NCBI GenBank assembly: GCA_023459915.1
Contig: JAEWSN010000157.1
Span: 1 to 21,073, forward strand
Length of the DNA: 21,073 nucleotides
Source of the DNA: Bacillota bacterium
GTDB lineage: Bacteria; Bacillota; Clostridia; DSM-8532
Direction of reading: 5' to 3'
Numbering within the stretch: the stretch's first letter is position 1; each line of letters begins with the position of its first letter. Below the pieces are notes generated by a model. That model had not been told where the DNA came from, searched no databases, and saw only the letters and a program-made list of their open reading frames with translations. The translations under genes were made by a program, and so were the position numbers. Below are positions 8,052-15,262 of this stretch, piece by piece.

Positions 8052-9614
8052 ATGGAGATTCGCAACGACCTGGGACGGGACCGTTCGTCTGCGGCAGCCC
8101 GGGGTGGACTGGTGCTGCTGTGTCTCATGGCGGCGGCGGGCCTGTATCTGGTGGGTATGGAATTGTCGCTGGCTTTCAGGCAGTACAGCCCCGCCTATGG
8201 ACTTGCGGCATCGCCCTGGATTGGCTTTGCCGGGTTCCAAAAGCTGTTCTCCTCTCCCGGATTCGGGGATGCGGTCGCCAATACGGTGATTTTTGGCCTG
8301 CTGTTTGCCGTGTTCCATCTGCTGATGGGGACAATCGCCGGGACGCTGGCGTTGCGGCTGCCGCTTGTCGCGGGAGAGGCCTTGGGCATCCTGTTGGTCC
8401 TGCCGGCGTTTCTGCCCGCGGAAGTGTTTGCGCAATGGGTGTTTCAGGCAGTGGGCACGCAAACCCTGATCTCCGCGCAGGCCATGCGCTGGCTGGTGCC
8501 ATTGCTGTGCGCAATCAAGCTTCTGGGGATTCCGGTCATTGTGTCACTGGCCCTGCGGGAAATCCACGGGGGCCATCTGGCCGGCCTGCCGCTCAAGGTC
8601 TCCGGCCTGTTCGCGCTGGTGTCCCTGATGCTTGGCGCCAACACCTTTTATTCCCTCTCCCGGCTCCTGGTCAATCCCCTGGTGTACCAGACCACACAGA
8701 CGGTGGATGTGCTTGTGTTTCGCGACCTGTTCATGCAGATGACGTCAACGCCGCTGCCGTTGCTGCAGCTGTTGTTTGGCTGGCTGGCGGCGGCGGTGCT
8801 CGCCTGGCCGGCCATCCGGCTGGCCAGGGAGGTGTTCGCGCCCATCCATGATGCCCAGGCGTTCACACAGGGAGAGGGTTTCGGGTGGAAACCCCTGTCC
8901 GCGGTGCTGGGGTTGCTTGGCTTTTCTGTCGCCTATTTCTGGCCTGTGTTTTCCACCTTTTCCAGCAACGGAGCGGTCACCGCGCCGGAGATGGCAGGCG
9001 GATGGTTGCCCGCCGCGCCGGGCTGGCTGCTGCAGGCCGCCGGGGGCGCGGTGGTTGCCACGGGGCTTGCGTATGCCGCGTCCGTCGCTGTGCTGCAGTC
9101 TTCCGGAAGAATGCGTCGCCTCGCGCTGGCGCTCCTGTTGTTCCTTTCGGTCTTGTGCGCGCATCCCACCCTGTTCTCCAAATACATCCTGATTCGCCAG
9201 TGGGGGCTGATCAACACCTTGTTGTCCATTGCCGTGTCATCCGTGTTTTCGGTATCGGCCGTCTGGGCCATGATGGCCTTGTCCGCGACGGATATCAGTG
9301 CTTCAAGGAGGGCGCAGCCGGGTATGAACCTGTTGGCGGTATTTTTGGTCCAGGTGGCTGTCCGTTGGTCGGACGGGCTGCCGGCGTTGCTGTATCTGCA
9401 TGATGCCTCGCAATCACCCATCAATGCCTATCGGCAGATGATCACGGGCGGACAGACGCTTGCGGAAGGTGCGGAGCGGGTGGCCTGGGAACTGGGACTG
9501 CATGTTGCCGGATACTGGATGGCTTTGCCGGCGCTGATTTTGGTGCTGGCCGTGTTTGTGTTGCTTCCCCGCCGGAAACTGCTGGCGGTGATGGCCGCCT
9601 GGAGCAAGCACTGA
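8052..9614 (+). CDS. Fused LplB/LplC-like permease without EAA loops
   Basis: A 520-aa polytopic membrane protein. The start at 8052 follows GAAGGAGG (8039-8046). Two halves are visible. Residues 1-265 resemble LplB-type permeases: NTVIFGLLFAVFHLLMGTIAG at 77-97, then NPLVYQTTQTVDVLVFRDLF near 208-227, the usual spot of NPLVYxxxDVIDTYVYR. Residues 278-520 resemble LplC: a PTLF...WGLINTLLSIAVSS pattern at 372-398 and VRWSDGLPALLYLHD at 437-451, the counterpart of the GHWNSWFDALLYI region. In both halves the cytoplasmic EAA loop (EAA...DGA...LP) is absent; only short bridges remain near 168-183 and 410-425. Without it, coupling to an ABC ATPase is doubtful. No binding protein or ATPase adjoins. 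psuK and psuG follow, so a link to pseudouridine handling is possible but unproven. Confidence 0.75.
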   Translation: MEIRNDLGRDRSSAAARGGLVLLCLMAAAGLYLVGMELSLAFRQYSPAYGLAASPWIGFAGFQKLFSSPGFGDAVANTVIFGLLFAVFHLLMGTIAGTLALRLPLVAGEALGILLVLPAFLPAEVFAQWVFQAVGTQTLISAQAMRWLVPLLCAIKLLGIPVIVSLALREIHGGHLAGLPLKVSGLFALVSLMLGANTFYSLSRLLVNPLVYQTTQTVDVLVFRDLFMQMTSTPLPLLQLLFGWLAAAVLAWPAIRLAREVFAPIHDAQAFTQGEGFGWKPLSAVLGLLGFSVAYFWPVFSTFSSNGAVTAPEMAGGWLPAAPGWLLQAAGGAVVATGLAYAASVAVLQSSGRMRRLALALLLFLSVLCAHPTLFSKYILIRQWGLINTLLSIAVSSVFSVSAVWAMMALSATDISASRRAQPGMNLLAVFLVQVAVRWSDGLPALLYLHDASQSPINAYRQMITGGQTLAEGAERVAWELGLHVAGYWMALPALILVLAVFVLLPRRKLLAVMAAWSKH

Positions 9615-9668
9615 TGCCGGTCGGAACCGGAGAACGACACAGAGCGGCTTGTCACAGAGGTGATGGAG

Positions 9669-10616
9669 ATGGACTTCAACAAACCCTATGTGTGTGTGCT
9701 TGGTGGTGTGAACGCCGACATCCAGGGATTTGTGCGGGGGCCGCTGATCCTTCGGGACTCGAATGTGGGCAGGGTGCGCACCTCCATGGGCGGGGTGGGG
9801 CGGAACATTGCGGAGAACCTGGTTCGGCTGGGAATCCCGACAACCCTGGTCAGTGTTGTCGGGCAAGACACCTACGGACAGCGCGCGCTGCTGGAGGCGG
9901 ACAGGCTGGGTCTGGACACACGGCATGTGCTGGTGTTGCCGGATGCGGACACCTCCAGCTATCTATCCGTCCTGGACGAGGGCGGCGACATGCTGGTGGC
10001 CATCAATCAGATGGATATCTGTGATCGCATGACCGCCAGCCGGCTGGACGGGAAGATGGACGTGCTCAAGCGGGCGGCGCTGTGCGTGATGGACACGAAC
10101 TTCCCTGCGGAGGCGCTGATTCACGCCATTGACGCGATTCCCCCGGAGGTGCCGCTGTTTCTGGATCCTGTCTCAACGGCCAAGGCGGAACGGGTCAAAT
10201 CCCGCATCGGCCGCTTTCACACCATCAAGCCCAACCGGCTCGAAGCGGAAACGCTGTCGGGGGTTTCCATTCCCGAGGCGCGCGGGGCCGCCCAGTGGGA
10301 CGCGCTGCACCGTGCCGTGGGTCGATTTCACGAGCTGGGTGTGCGACATGTATTCATTTCTCTCGGCGCGGCGGGCACGTACTGCAGCATCGGCACCGCG
10401 CAATGGCACCTGCCACCCCCCACCTGCCAAGTGGTGGCTGCGACCGGTGCCGGAGACGCTTTTTTGGCGACTTTGGCCATGGGCCATTTCCGGGGGCTGG
10501 ATATTCACCGGACCGCCCGGATGGCCACCATCGCGGCCGCCATGGCCCTTTCGCACGAGGACACCATCAATCCGGACCTGTCGTACGACAGACTGACAAG
10601 GGAGGAACCATCATGA
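9669..10616 (+). CDS. psuK: Pseudouridine kinase (PfkB family)
   Basis: A 315-aa cytoplasmic sugar/nucleoside kinase of the PfkB (ribokinase) family. The start at 9669 is preferred over ATG 9663 and GTG 9660 because AGAGGTGAT (9656-9664) then sits at 8-nt spacing from its GAGG core. Family signatures are the N-terminal GGVNADIQG and GGVGRNIAENLVRLG, the DPVS and IKPNRLEAE segments, and the C-terminal ATGAGDAF motif with catalytic-base candidate Asp263. Alone the fold cannot fix the substrate, but the 4-nt overlap with psuG makes pseudouridine kinase (pseudouridine + ATP to pseudouridine 5'-phosphate) the best call. It sits 54 nt after the fused permease and is probably co-transcribed with it. 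Confidence 0.9.
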   Translation: MDFNKPYVCVLGGVNADIQGFVRGPLILRDSNVGRVRTSMGGVGRNIAENLVRLGIPTTLVSVVGQDTYGQRALLEADRLGLDTRHVLVLPDADTSSYLSVLDEGGDMLVAINQMDICDRMTASRLDGKMDVLKRAALCVMDTNFPAEALIHAIDAIPPEVPLFLDPVSTAKAERVKSRIGRFHTIKPNRLEAETLSGVSIPEARGAAQWDALHRAVGRFHELGVRHVFISLGAAGTYCSIGTAQWHLPPPTCQVVAATGAGDAFLATLAMGHFRGLDIHRTARMATIAAAMALSHEDTINPDLSYDRLTREEPS

Positions 10617-11542
10617 GCAATCCCGCATGGAGCCGTTATCTGGACATCAAACCCGAGGTGGCGCAGGCCTTGGCGCGCGGAAAGGCCGTTGTGGCGCTGG
10701 AATCCACCATCATCTCACATGGCATGCCTTATCCGCGGAATGTGGAAACCGCGCTGGAGGTGGAACGCATCGTCCGTGAGAACGGCGCGGAACCCGCCAC
10801 CATCGCCATTCTGGGGGGGAGGCTGAAAATCGGTCTGTCCCGGGAGGAAATCGAGCATCTGGGCAAGGCGGAGAATGTGGTGAAGACCTCACGCCGGGAC
10901 ATTCCGTTTGTTGTCGCCAAGAAAATGGACGGCGCCACGACGGTGGCCTCCACGATGATACTGGCCGCCATGGCCGGCATCCCCATTTTTGCGACCGGCG
11001 GCATTGGCGGCGTGCATCGCGGCGCCACCCAGACCTTCGACATTTCCGCCGATCTGCAGGAGCTGGCGCAAACCAATGTCGCGGTGGTCTGTGCCGGTGC
11101 CAAGTCCATCCTGGACATCGGGCTGACGCTGGAATATCTGGAGACCAACGGCGTGCCGGTGGTGGGCTATGGTACGGATGAAATGCCGGCCTTCTACACG
11201 CGCAAAAGCGGATTTTCCGTGGATTACCGTGTGGACAGCGTGGAAGAGCTCGCCGAGGCCATTCATGCCAAATGGGCCATGGGGCTGGCCGGGGGACTGA
11301 TCATCGCCAATCCCATTCCTGAAGCCTACGAGATGCCATCCCGGATTATCAACGATGCCATAGAGCAGGCCATCCGGGACGCGGAACGCGAAGGGATTCA
11401 CGGCAAGGCGGCCACGCCTTATTTGTTGGCGAAGGTCAAGGAACAAACTGAAGGCGAAAGCCTGGAATCGAATATCCAGTTGGTGTACGACAACGCCCGG
11501 GTGGCGGCACAGCTGGCTGTTGCGCTGGCCGCGAAGGGATGA
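10613..11542 (+). CDS. psuG: Pseudouridine-5'-phosphate glycosidase
   Basis: A 309-aa enzyme of the IndA/PsuG family, about the usual length. The ATG at 10613 overlaps the psuK stop (ATGA) and GGGAGG lies 7 nt upstream; longer readings from 10295 are inside psuK. Conserved features are ALESTIISHGMPYPRN with Glu30, VVAKKMDGATTVASTM, ATGGIGGVHRGA, and CAGAKSILDIGLTLEYLET, whose Lys164 probably matches the Schiff-base lysine of the E. coli enzyme. VVGYGTDEMPAFYTRKSG is also typical. The enzyme cleaves pseudouridine 5'-phosphate into uracil and ribose 5-phosphate, completing the pathway begun by PsuK and recycling pseudouridine from RNA turnover. It ends convergent with the diguanylate cyclase gene, with two hairpin repeats between them. 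Confidence 0.96.
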   Translation: MSNPAWSRYLDIKPEVAQALARGKAVVALESTIISHGMPYPRNVETALEVERIVRENGAEPATIAILGGRLKIGLSREEIEHLGKAENVVKTSRRDIPFVVAKKMDGATTVASTMILAAMAGIPIFATGGIGGVHRGATQTFDISADLQELAQTNVAVVCAGAKSILDIGLTLEYLETNGVPVVGYGTDEMPAFYTRKSGFSVDYRVDSVEELAEAIHAKWAMGLAGGLIIANPIPEAYEMPSRIINDAIEQAIRDAEREGIHGKAATPYLLAKVKEQTEGESLESNIQLVYDNARVAAQLAVALAAKG

Positions 11543-11589
11543 AGGTGCCTGCGCCCGCCTGCACCTGCATCGCACCGGCATGAAAGGTC

Positions 11590-11643
11590 AGCCTGGAGGC
11601 CGTGGGTCTCTCAGGCAGCCTGGAGGCCGCAGGTCTCTCAGGC
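11590..11643. repeat. Two 27-bp tandem repeats forming hairpins between convergent genes
   Basis: Two adjacent 27-bp units (11590-11616 and 11617-11643) differ at only two adjacent bases. Each contains GCCTG...CAGGC with an inner GAG/CTC, so each can fold into an 8-bp stem with one bulged base. The second unit includes the stop codon of the minus-strand diguanylate cyclase (11638-11640). They lie between the ends of psuG and that gene and may act as a two-way transcription end, although no long T-run follows on either strand. Confidence 0.7.
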
Positions 11644-13242
11644 TTCGTCGGGCGCCAGCACGATGGCTTGATCCTTGCCGGCGTGCTTGGCCGTATACAG
11701 GGCCTTGTCCGCCCGGATGACGGCCGCTTCGGCCTCCCTGTCCGCCGGGCCGTGCCAGGAGATGCCGATGGAAATGGTGACCCGCCACGGGTCTTCCGGA
11801 CTGCCAAAGGTCTGCGTGCGAACCGCCTCCAGCAGCTTTTCCGCAAGCGACAGGCTCCGATCCCGCGGCAGATGTTCGCAGAACAGCATGAATTCCTCTC
11901 CACCCCATCGGCACAGGGTGTCGGTGCTTCGGATGTTTTCGTTGATGCGGCGGGTCAGCGTTTTGAGCACCTCATCGCCCACCGGATGGCCATGGGTGTC
12001 GTTGACGTGCTTGAAGTCGTCGATGTCCATCATCATCAGGCAGGGGCTGTCCGGGCTGTCCTTGCTCCTGCGGAACGCGTCTTCCAACAGCTCAATCCCC
12101 GCGCGCCGGTTGGCGACACCCGTGAGCGGATCCACATGTGTCTGCGTTTTCCAGGTGCGGCTGGTGGAGCGGAAATACCAGCGTTCCAGCCACAGCAGCA
12201 TCAAAAAGGCGACGATGAGGATGCCGGCCAGCAGCAGGGCCATCCGAACTGTCAGCTGGCGCAGGTGCTCCTGGTTCTCCTGAATGGACATGTCCAGATA
12301 GGCCTGCACGTCATCGAGATGGATGCCCATGGCCACCACCCAGTCGAAGGGTTCGTACAGCCTTGCGTAGGTGAGTTTTTCCGAGATGGTTTCCTGATTC
12401 AGCTTTTTGAAAAAATAGGTGAAGAATATTTCGCCATCCGCCCGGATGCCCTCGAGCTCCTCCAGATAGGGCAGGTTGCCCTGAATGTCGGTCATGTCGG
12501 TTGAGAGCAGCATGCCTTCTGTTTCCGGAAGATTCGGGTGGACCCGGCGGACGGCGTAGTCCTTGCCGCCCTCATAGTTGATGATTTCGTTGACCCATAT
12601 ATAGGCGTCATTGGAGAACCGGGACTGGTGGATCAGCTCGGCCGCCTGATCCTTCACTTCCTCGTCCAGCGCCTGTTGGGACACCCCGAACACCACCCGG
12701 TGGCCGGCATAGGTCTCTTCGTGGCGCACAGGGAAATGATTCGCGATGAGGGTTTGTCCGGAGTCCCCTTCGGATGCCAGCATGTCGTCGGAGACGTTCC
12801 GACGCAGCAGCAGGGCGCCTTCCGGCGAGAACAGCAGCACGCTGAAGGCCTGCTGACTCTCCTCGAGGGAAAAGTGTCCCACACAGAGCGCGGCAAAGCT
12901 CTCCGGGGAATACTGTGCGAACAAGGCCAGCCGGGCGGCGATGCGGCGGGTTCTTTCCCGGTAGAGGGTCTCCTGGGTCTGGCGCTTCTCGTCTATGATG
13001 CGGATGACATTGCTGACATTGTCCTTGAGAAAATCCTTCTTGATTGCGAGGATGCTGTCTCGGGTGTACGACTCGTATACCTGCCTTTCGGCCGTCAGAT
13101 TCTGCAGGTAGACAACACCATAGACCAGCGCGACAACCAGCACCAGGCAGAACAGCAGCAGCCGGTATTGGCGCTGAAGCCGCCGGACATGGGACATGGC
13201 GCGTGCGCGCGGTTTCTTTTGGGCAGCGCCCTTTTCCGCCAT
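11638..13242 (-). CDS. Membrane diguanylate cyclase with extracellular Cache-like sensor
   Basis: A 534-aa protein. Its start at 13242 has GAGAAGGAG upstream and lies 3 nt after the mnmD stop. A positive N-end leads to a membrane helix (about 26-46), then an extracellular region of about 280 residues with Cache-type features (SNDAYIWVNE, GKDYAVRRVHPNLP, YEPFDWVVAMGIHLDDV), a second helix (about 330-350) and a C-terminal GGDEF domain. The active-site signature is GGEEF at 447-451, which is catalytically competent. An RxxD inhibitory site (RSTD, 438-441) sits exactly five residues upstream, so product inhibition is expected. DPLTGVANRR and MMMDIDDFKHVNDTHGHPVGD are intact. It makes cyclic di-GMP from GTP in response to an outside ligand, probably a small molecule. 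The last gene of the aro-mnmD operon. Confidence 0.95.
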   Translation of the reverse strand: MAEKGAAQKKPRARAMSHVRRLQRQYRLLLFCLVLVVALVYGVVYLQNLTAERQVYESYTRDSILAIKKDFLKDNVSNVIRIIDEKRQTQETLYRERTRRIAARLALFAQYSPESFAALCVGHFSLEESQQAFSVLLFSPEGALLLRRNVSDDMLASEGDSGQTLIANHFPVRHEETYAGHRVVFGVSQQALDEEVKDQAAELIHQSRFSNDAYIWVNEIINYEGGKDYAVRRVHPNLPETEGMLLSTDMTDIQGNLPYLEELEGIRADGEIFFTYFFKKLNQETISEKLTYARLYEPFDWVVAMGIHLDDVQAYLDMSIQENQEHLRQLTVRMALLLAGILIVAFLMLLWLERWYFRSTSRTWKTQTHVDPLTGVANRRAGIELLEDAFRRSKDSPDSPCLMMMDIDDFKHVNDTHGHPVGDEVLKTLTRRINENIRSTDTLCRWGGEEFMLFCEHLPRDRSLSLAEKLLEAVRTQTFGSPEDPWRVTISIGISWHGPADREAEAAVIRADKALYTAKHAGKDQAIVLAPDEA

Positions 13243-13245
13243 TGG

Positions 13246-14079
13246 CTATGTCTCCTTCTCCCGGACAGCCTGCAACACGTGGTTTTTGCCGCCAATGCCG
13301 GGAACTTTGGATACCGTGAAGCCGGCCGCCTCCAGCCCGCGCCGCACGGCGCCGGCAACCGTAAAGGTGGCACAGGTGCCGCCGGGAACCGTTTTGGCTC
13401 CGATGGCGGACAGAAGCTCCGGCCGCCACATCGCCGGATTTTTCTTGGGTCCGTGCCCGTCGAGAAACCACGCGTCGCAAGGGGTTTTCAGCGCATGAAG
13501 CATTTCCAGGGCTTCGCCAAGAAACAGGCGAAGCTCGATGATTCCCTTGTCGTGGGGAAGTGTCAGGATATGCCACCCGGAGATGGAGGAATCCACGGCC
13601 TCATAGGCCCGGATGAGTGCGTCGATATCAGCGGACGCACGGGTTCTGAATCCTTCCAGGATGGCGGCCAGCCGCTCCGGCGTCAGCGGGTGGAGTTCCA
13701 CCGAATGGTAGCGGATGGTTCCGGGAACCCGTGGCAGCCGGGCCAGATATTCCAGCAGCGCGATGACATTGCGGCCCGCGCCAAACCCCGTTTCCCCGAT
13801 GGAAAATGGAAGCTCGGAAGGCCAGCCGGACAGCCGCTCCGCCAGCCGGCTGTTGTCAAAGAAGATGTGCTGCGATTCGTCGAGCGCGCTGACGATGTCG
13901 AAATATCGGTCGTCATAATGCTCATTGAGCAGGTGCGCCGGGATTTCGCGATGGTTTGGGCCGAGCGGCGCGGCACCGGGCGGAACCGTCTGATGTGGGT
14001 GCATCTTGTTTGGATCCGTCGTGGCGTCGGCGCGAGGTTGCGCCGGTTGCTGGGTGTCACCCCGTGGTTCAGAGCGCAT
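13246..14079 (-). CDS. mnmD: MnmD-like tRNA (mnm5U) methyltransferase, stand-alone MnmC methyltransferase domain
   Basis: A 277-aa SAM-dependent methyltransferase of the PF05430 family, equal to the methyltransferase half of MnmC without the oxidase half. The start at 14079 is chosen because GGAG lies 7 nt upstream; it overlaps the end of the DAHP synthase gene by 11 nt. About 40 proline-rich residues of low conservation precede the domain. FDNSRLAERL (74-83), the SAM loop SIGETGFGAGR (93-103), SVELHPLT (126-133), CDAWFLDGHGPKKNPAMW (201-218) and FTVAGAVRRGLEAAGF (239-254) are all present. In characterised relatives the enzyme methylates aminomethyl-uridine at wobble position 34 of certain tRNAs. 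Without the oxidase domain, the cell would need the ammonium route to that intermediate. Family call is firm; the exact substrate is inferred. Confidence 0.9.
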   Translation of the reverse strand: MRSEPRGDTQQPAQPRADATTDPNKMHPHQTVPPGAAPLGPNHREIPAHLLNEHYDDRYFDIVSALDESQHIFFDNSRLAERLSGWPSELPFSIGETGFGAGRNVIALLEYLARLPRVPGTIRYHSVELHPLTPERLAAILEGFRTRASADIDALIRAYEAVDSSISGWHILTLPHDKGIIELRLFLGEALEMLHALKTPCDAWFLDGHGPKKNPAMWRPELLSAIGAKTVPGGTCATFTVAGAVRRGLEAAGFTVSKVPGIGGKNHVLQAVREKET

Positions 14080-15097
14080 CGGCAATCTCCAGGATGAGGG
14101 TCTCGGTGTCTTCCCACCCAAGGCAGGCGTCGGTGATGGACTGGCCGAAGGTGCACCCGCCCACGGGCTGGGAACCCTCCACCAGATAGCTCTCTATCAT
14201 CAGGCCCTTGATGAGGCCGCGGATGGCGTCGGAATAGCGCATGCTGCGGAGGACATCCAGGGCGATGCGGGGCTGTTCCTTGAACTGCTTGATGGAGTTG
14301 GCGTGGTTGCAGTCCACGATGACAGCCGGATTGGCAAGCTCGCGTTCGGCATATTTCTTGGCCACGAACCGCAGATCCTCGTAGTGATAGTTGGGGATGT
14401 TGCGCCCATACTGGTTCACCGCGCCCCGCAGGATGGCGTGCGCGACGGGGTTCCCGGAGGTCTGCACCTCCTTGCCCTCGTGCATGCAGACATGGGAGAG
14501 CTGGGCGGCCTTGATGGAGTTGAGCATCACCCCGATATCGCCGCTGGTGGGGTTCTTCATGCCCACCGGCACGTCGATGCCGCTGGCGATGAGCCGATGC
14601 TTCTGATTCTCCACGGATCGCGCGCCGACCGCGTGATAACTGAGCAGATCGTCCATGTACCCCATGTTGTCGGGGTACAGCATCTCATCGGCCGAGGAGA
14701 GGTGGGTCTGCTCGATGACCCGGATCTGCATGGTGCGGATGGCCTTGATGCCTTCTGTGATATTGGGGATTTCATTGGGGTTGGGCTGGTGCATCATCCC
14801 CTTGTAGCCTTCTCCGGTGGTGCGGGGCTTGTTGGTGTAGACCCGGGGAATGAGCATGATTTTTTCGGCGACCTTTTCCTGCAGCCAGGCCAGCTTTTCG
14901 GCATAGGCGAGGACGGCGTCCGGATCGTGCGCCGAACAGGGGCCGACAATCAGGACAAACCGGGAATCCTTCCCGGTGAAAATGTCCATGATGACGCGGT
15001 CGCGTTCGGCCTTGATCTGCGCGAGATGCGCGGGGAGCGGAAGCAGCTGTTTGATTTCCGTTGGGGTGGGAACCTGGTGCAGTGTTTTGAATGACAT
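14069..15097 (-). CDS. aroF: 3-deoxy-7-phosphoheptulonate (DAHP) synthase, class I alpha
   Basis: A 342-aa enzyme of the AroF/AroG/AroH type. The start at 15097 has AAGGAG with 7-nt spacing; an in-frame ATG at 15127 lies upstream of that site. The metal ligand Cys54 in VGPCSAHD, the KPRTTGEGYKG substrate loop, GMKNPTSGDIGVMLNSI, the His of DCNHANSIKQF, the Glu of MIESYLVEG and the Asp of SITDACLGWEDTETL are all present, so it should be active. It condenses phosphoenolpyruvate with erythrose 4-phosphate, the first step of the shikimate pathway to aromatic amino acids. The E. coli-type symbol is used for family resemblance only; which aromatic amino acid inhibits it cannot be read from sequence. 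Its 3' end overlaps mnmD, and the leader has a hairpin and an extended -10 box. Confidence 0.95.
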   Translation of the reverse strand: MSFKTLHQVPTPTEIKQLLPLPAHLAQIKAERDRVIMDIFTGKDSRFVLIVGPCSAHDPDAVLAYAEKLAWLQEKVAEKIMLIPRVYTNKPRTTGEGYKGMMHQPNPNEIPNITEGIKAIRTMQIRVIEQTHLSSADEMLYPDNMGYMDDLLSYHAVGARSVENQKHRLIASGIDVPVGMKNPTSGDIGVMLNSIKAAQLSHVCMHEGKEVQTSGNPVAHAILRGAVNQYGRNIPNYHYEDLRFVAKKYAERELANPAVIVDCNHANSIKQFKEQPRIALDVLRSMRYSDAIRGLIKGLMIESYLVEGSQPVGGCTFGQSITDACLGWEDTETLILEIADAL

Positions 15098-15142
15098 CGC
15101 TGTACTCCTTGCATGGACGGCGCGCATCCATTCCGTTCTTCC

Positions 15143-15205
15143 GGCCTGCTCCCGTTCCCGGGGAAGGGAGGTTGGCCCCTACATGCGCCTCACTCCATGA
15201 TACCA
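15143..15205 (-). promoter_or_regulatory. Candidate promoter and folded leader of the aro operon
   Basis: On the minus strand TGGTATCAT (15197-15205) fits an extended -10 box (TGn plus TATnAT); no good -35 box was seen. The following leader can fold into a hairpin at 15143-15177: an outer GGCC/GGCC and an inner CTCCC/GGGAG stem (plus-strand reading). No T-box signature and no leader peptide rich in aromatic codons was found. Promoter call is moderate to weak; an attenuation role is speculative. Confidence 0.35.
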
Positions 15206-15262
15206 CGACGGCCACATGACTGGCCAGATCCGCCTGACGGCTTGCCCGGCAAGGAGGACGAT

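Noticed and set aside
12538..14097. Long plus-strand open frame of 519 codons
   Set aside because: It lies opposite the diguanylate cyclase and mnmD genes, spans their junction, has low-complexity His/Gln/Gly-rich translation and no family features. It is a GC-rich antisense shadow.
14006..15094. Plus-strand open frame of 362 codons opposite the DAHP synthase gene
   Set aside because: The minus-strand frame has full DAHP synthase motifs with a good ribosome binding site; the plus-strand frame has none.
15098..15262. T-box or aromatic-codon leader peptide before the DAHP synthase gene
   Set aside because: No T-box core sequence and no short frame rich in Phe, Tyr or Trp codons was found; the only ATG near the predicted start is followed at once by a stop.
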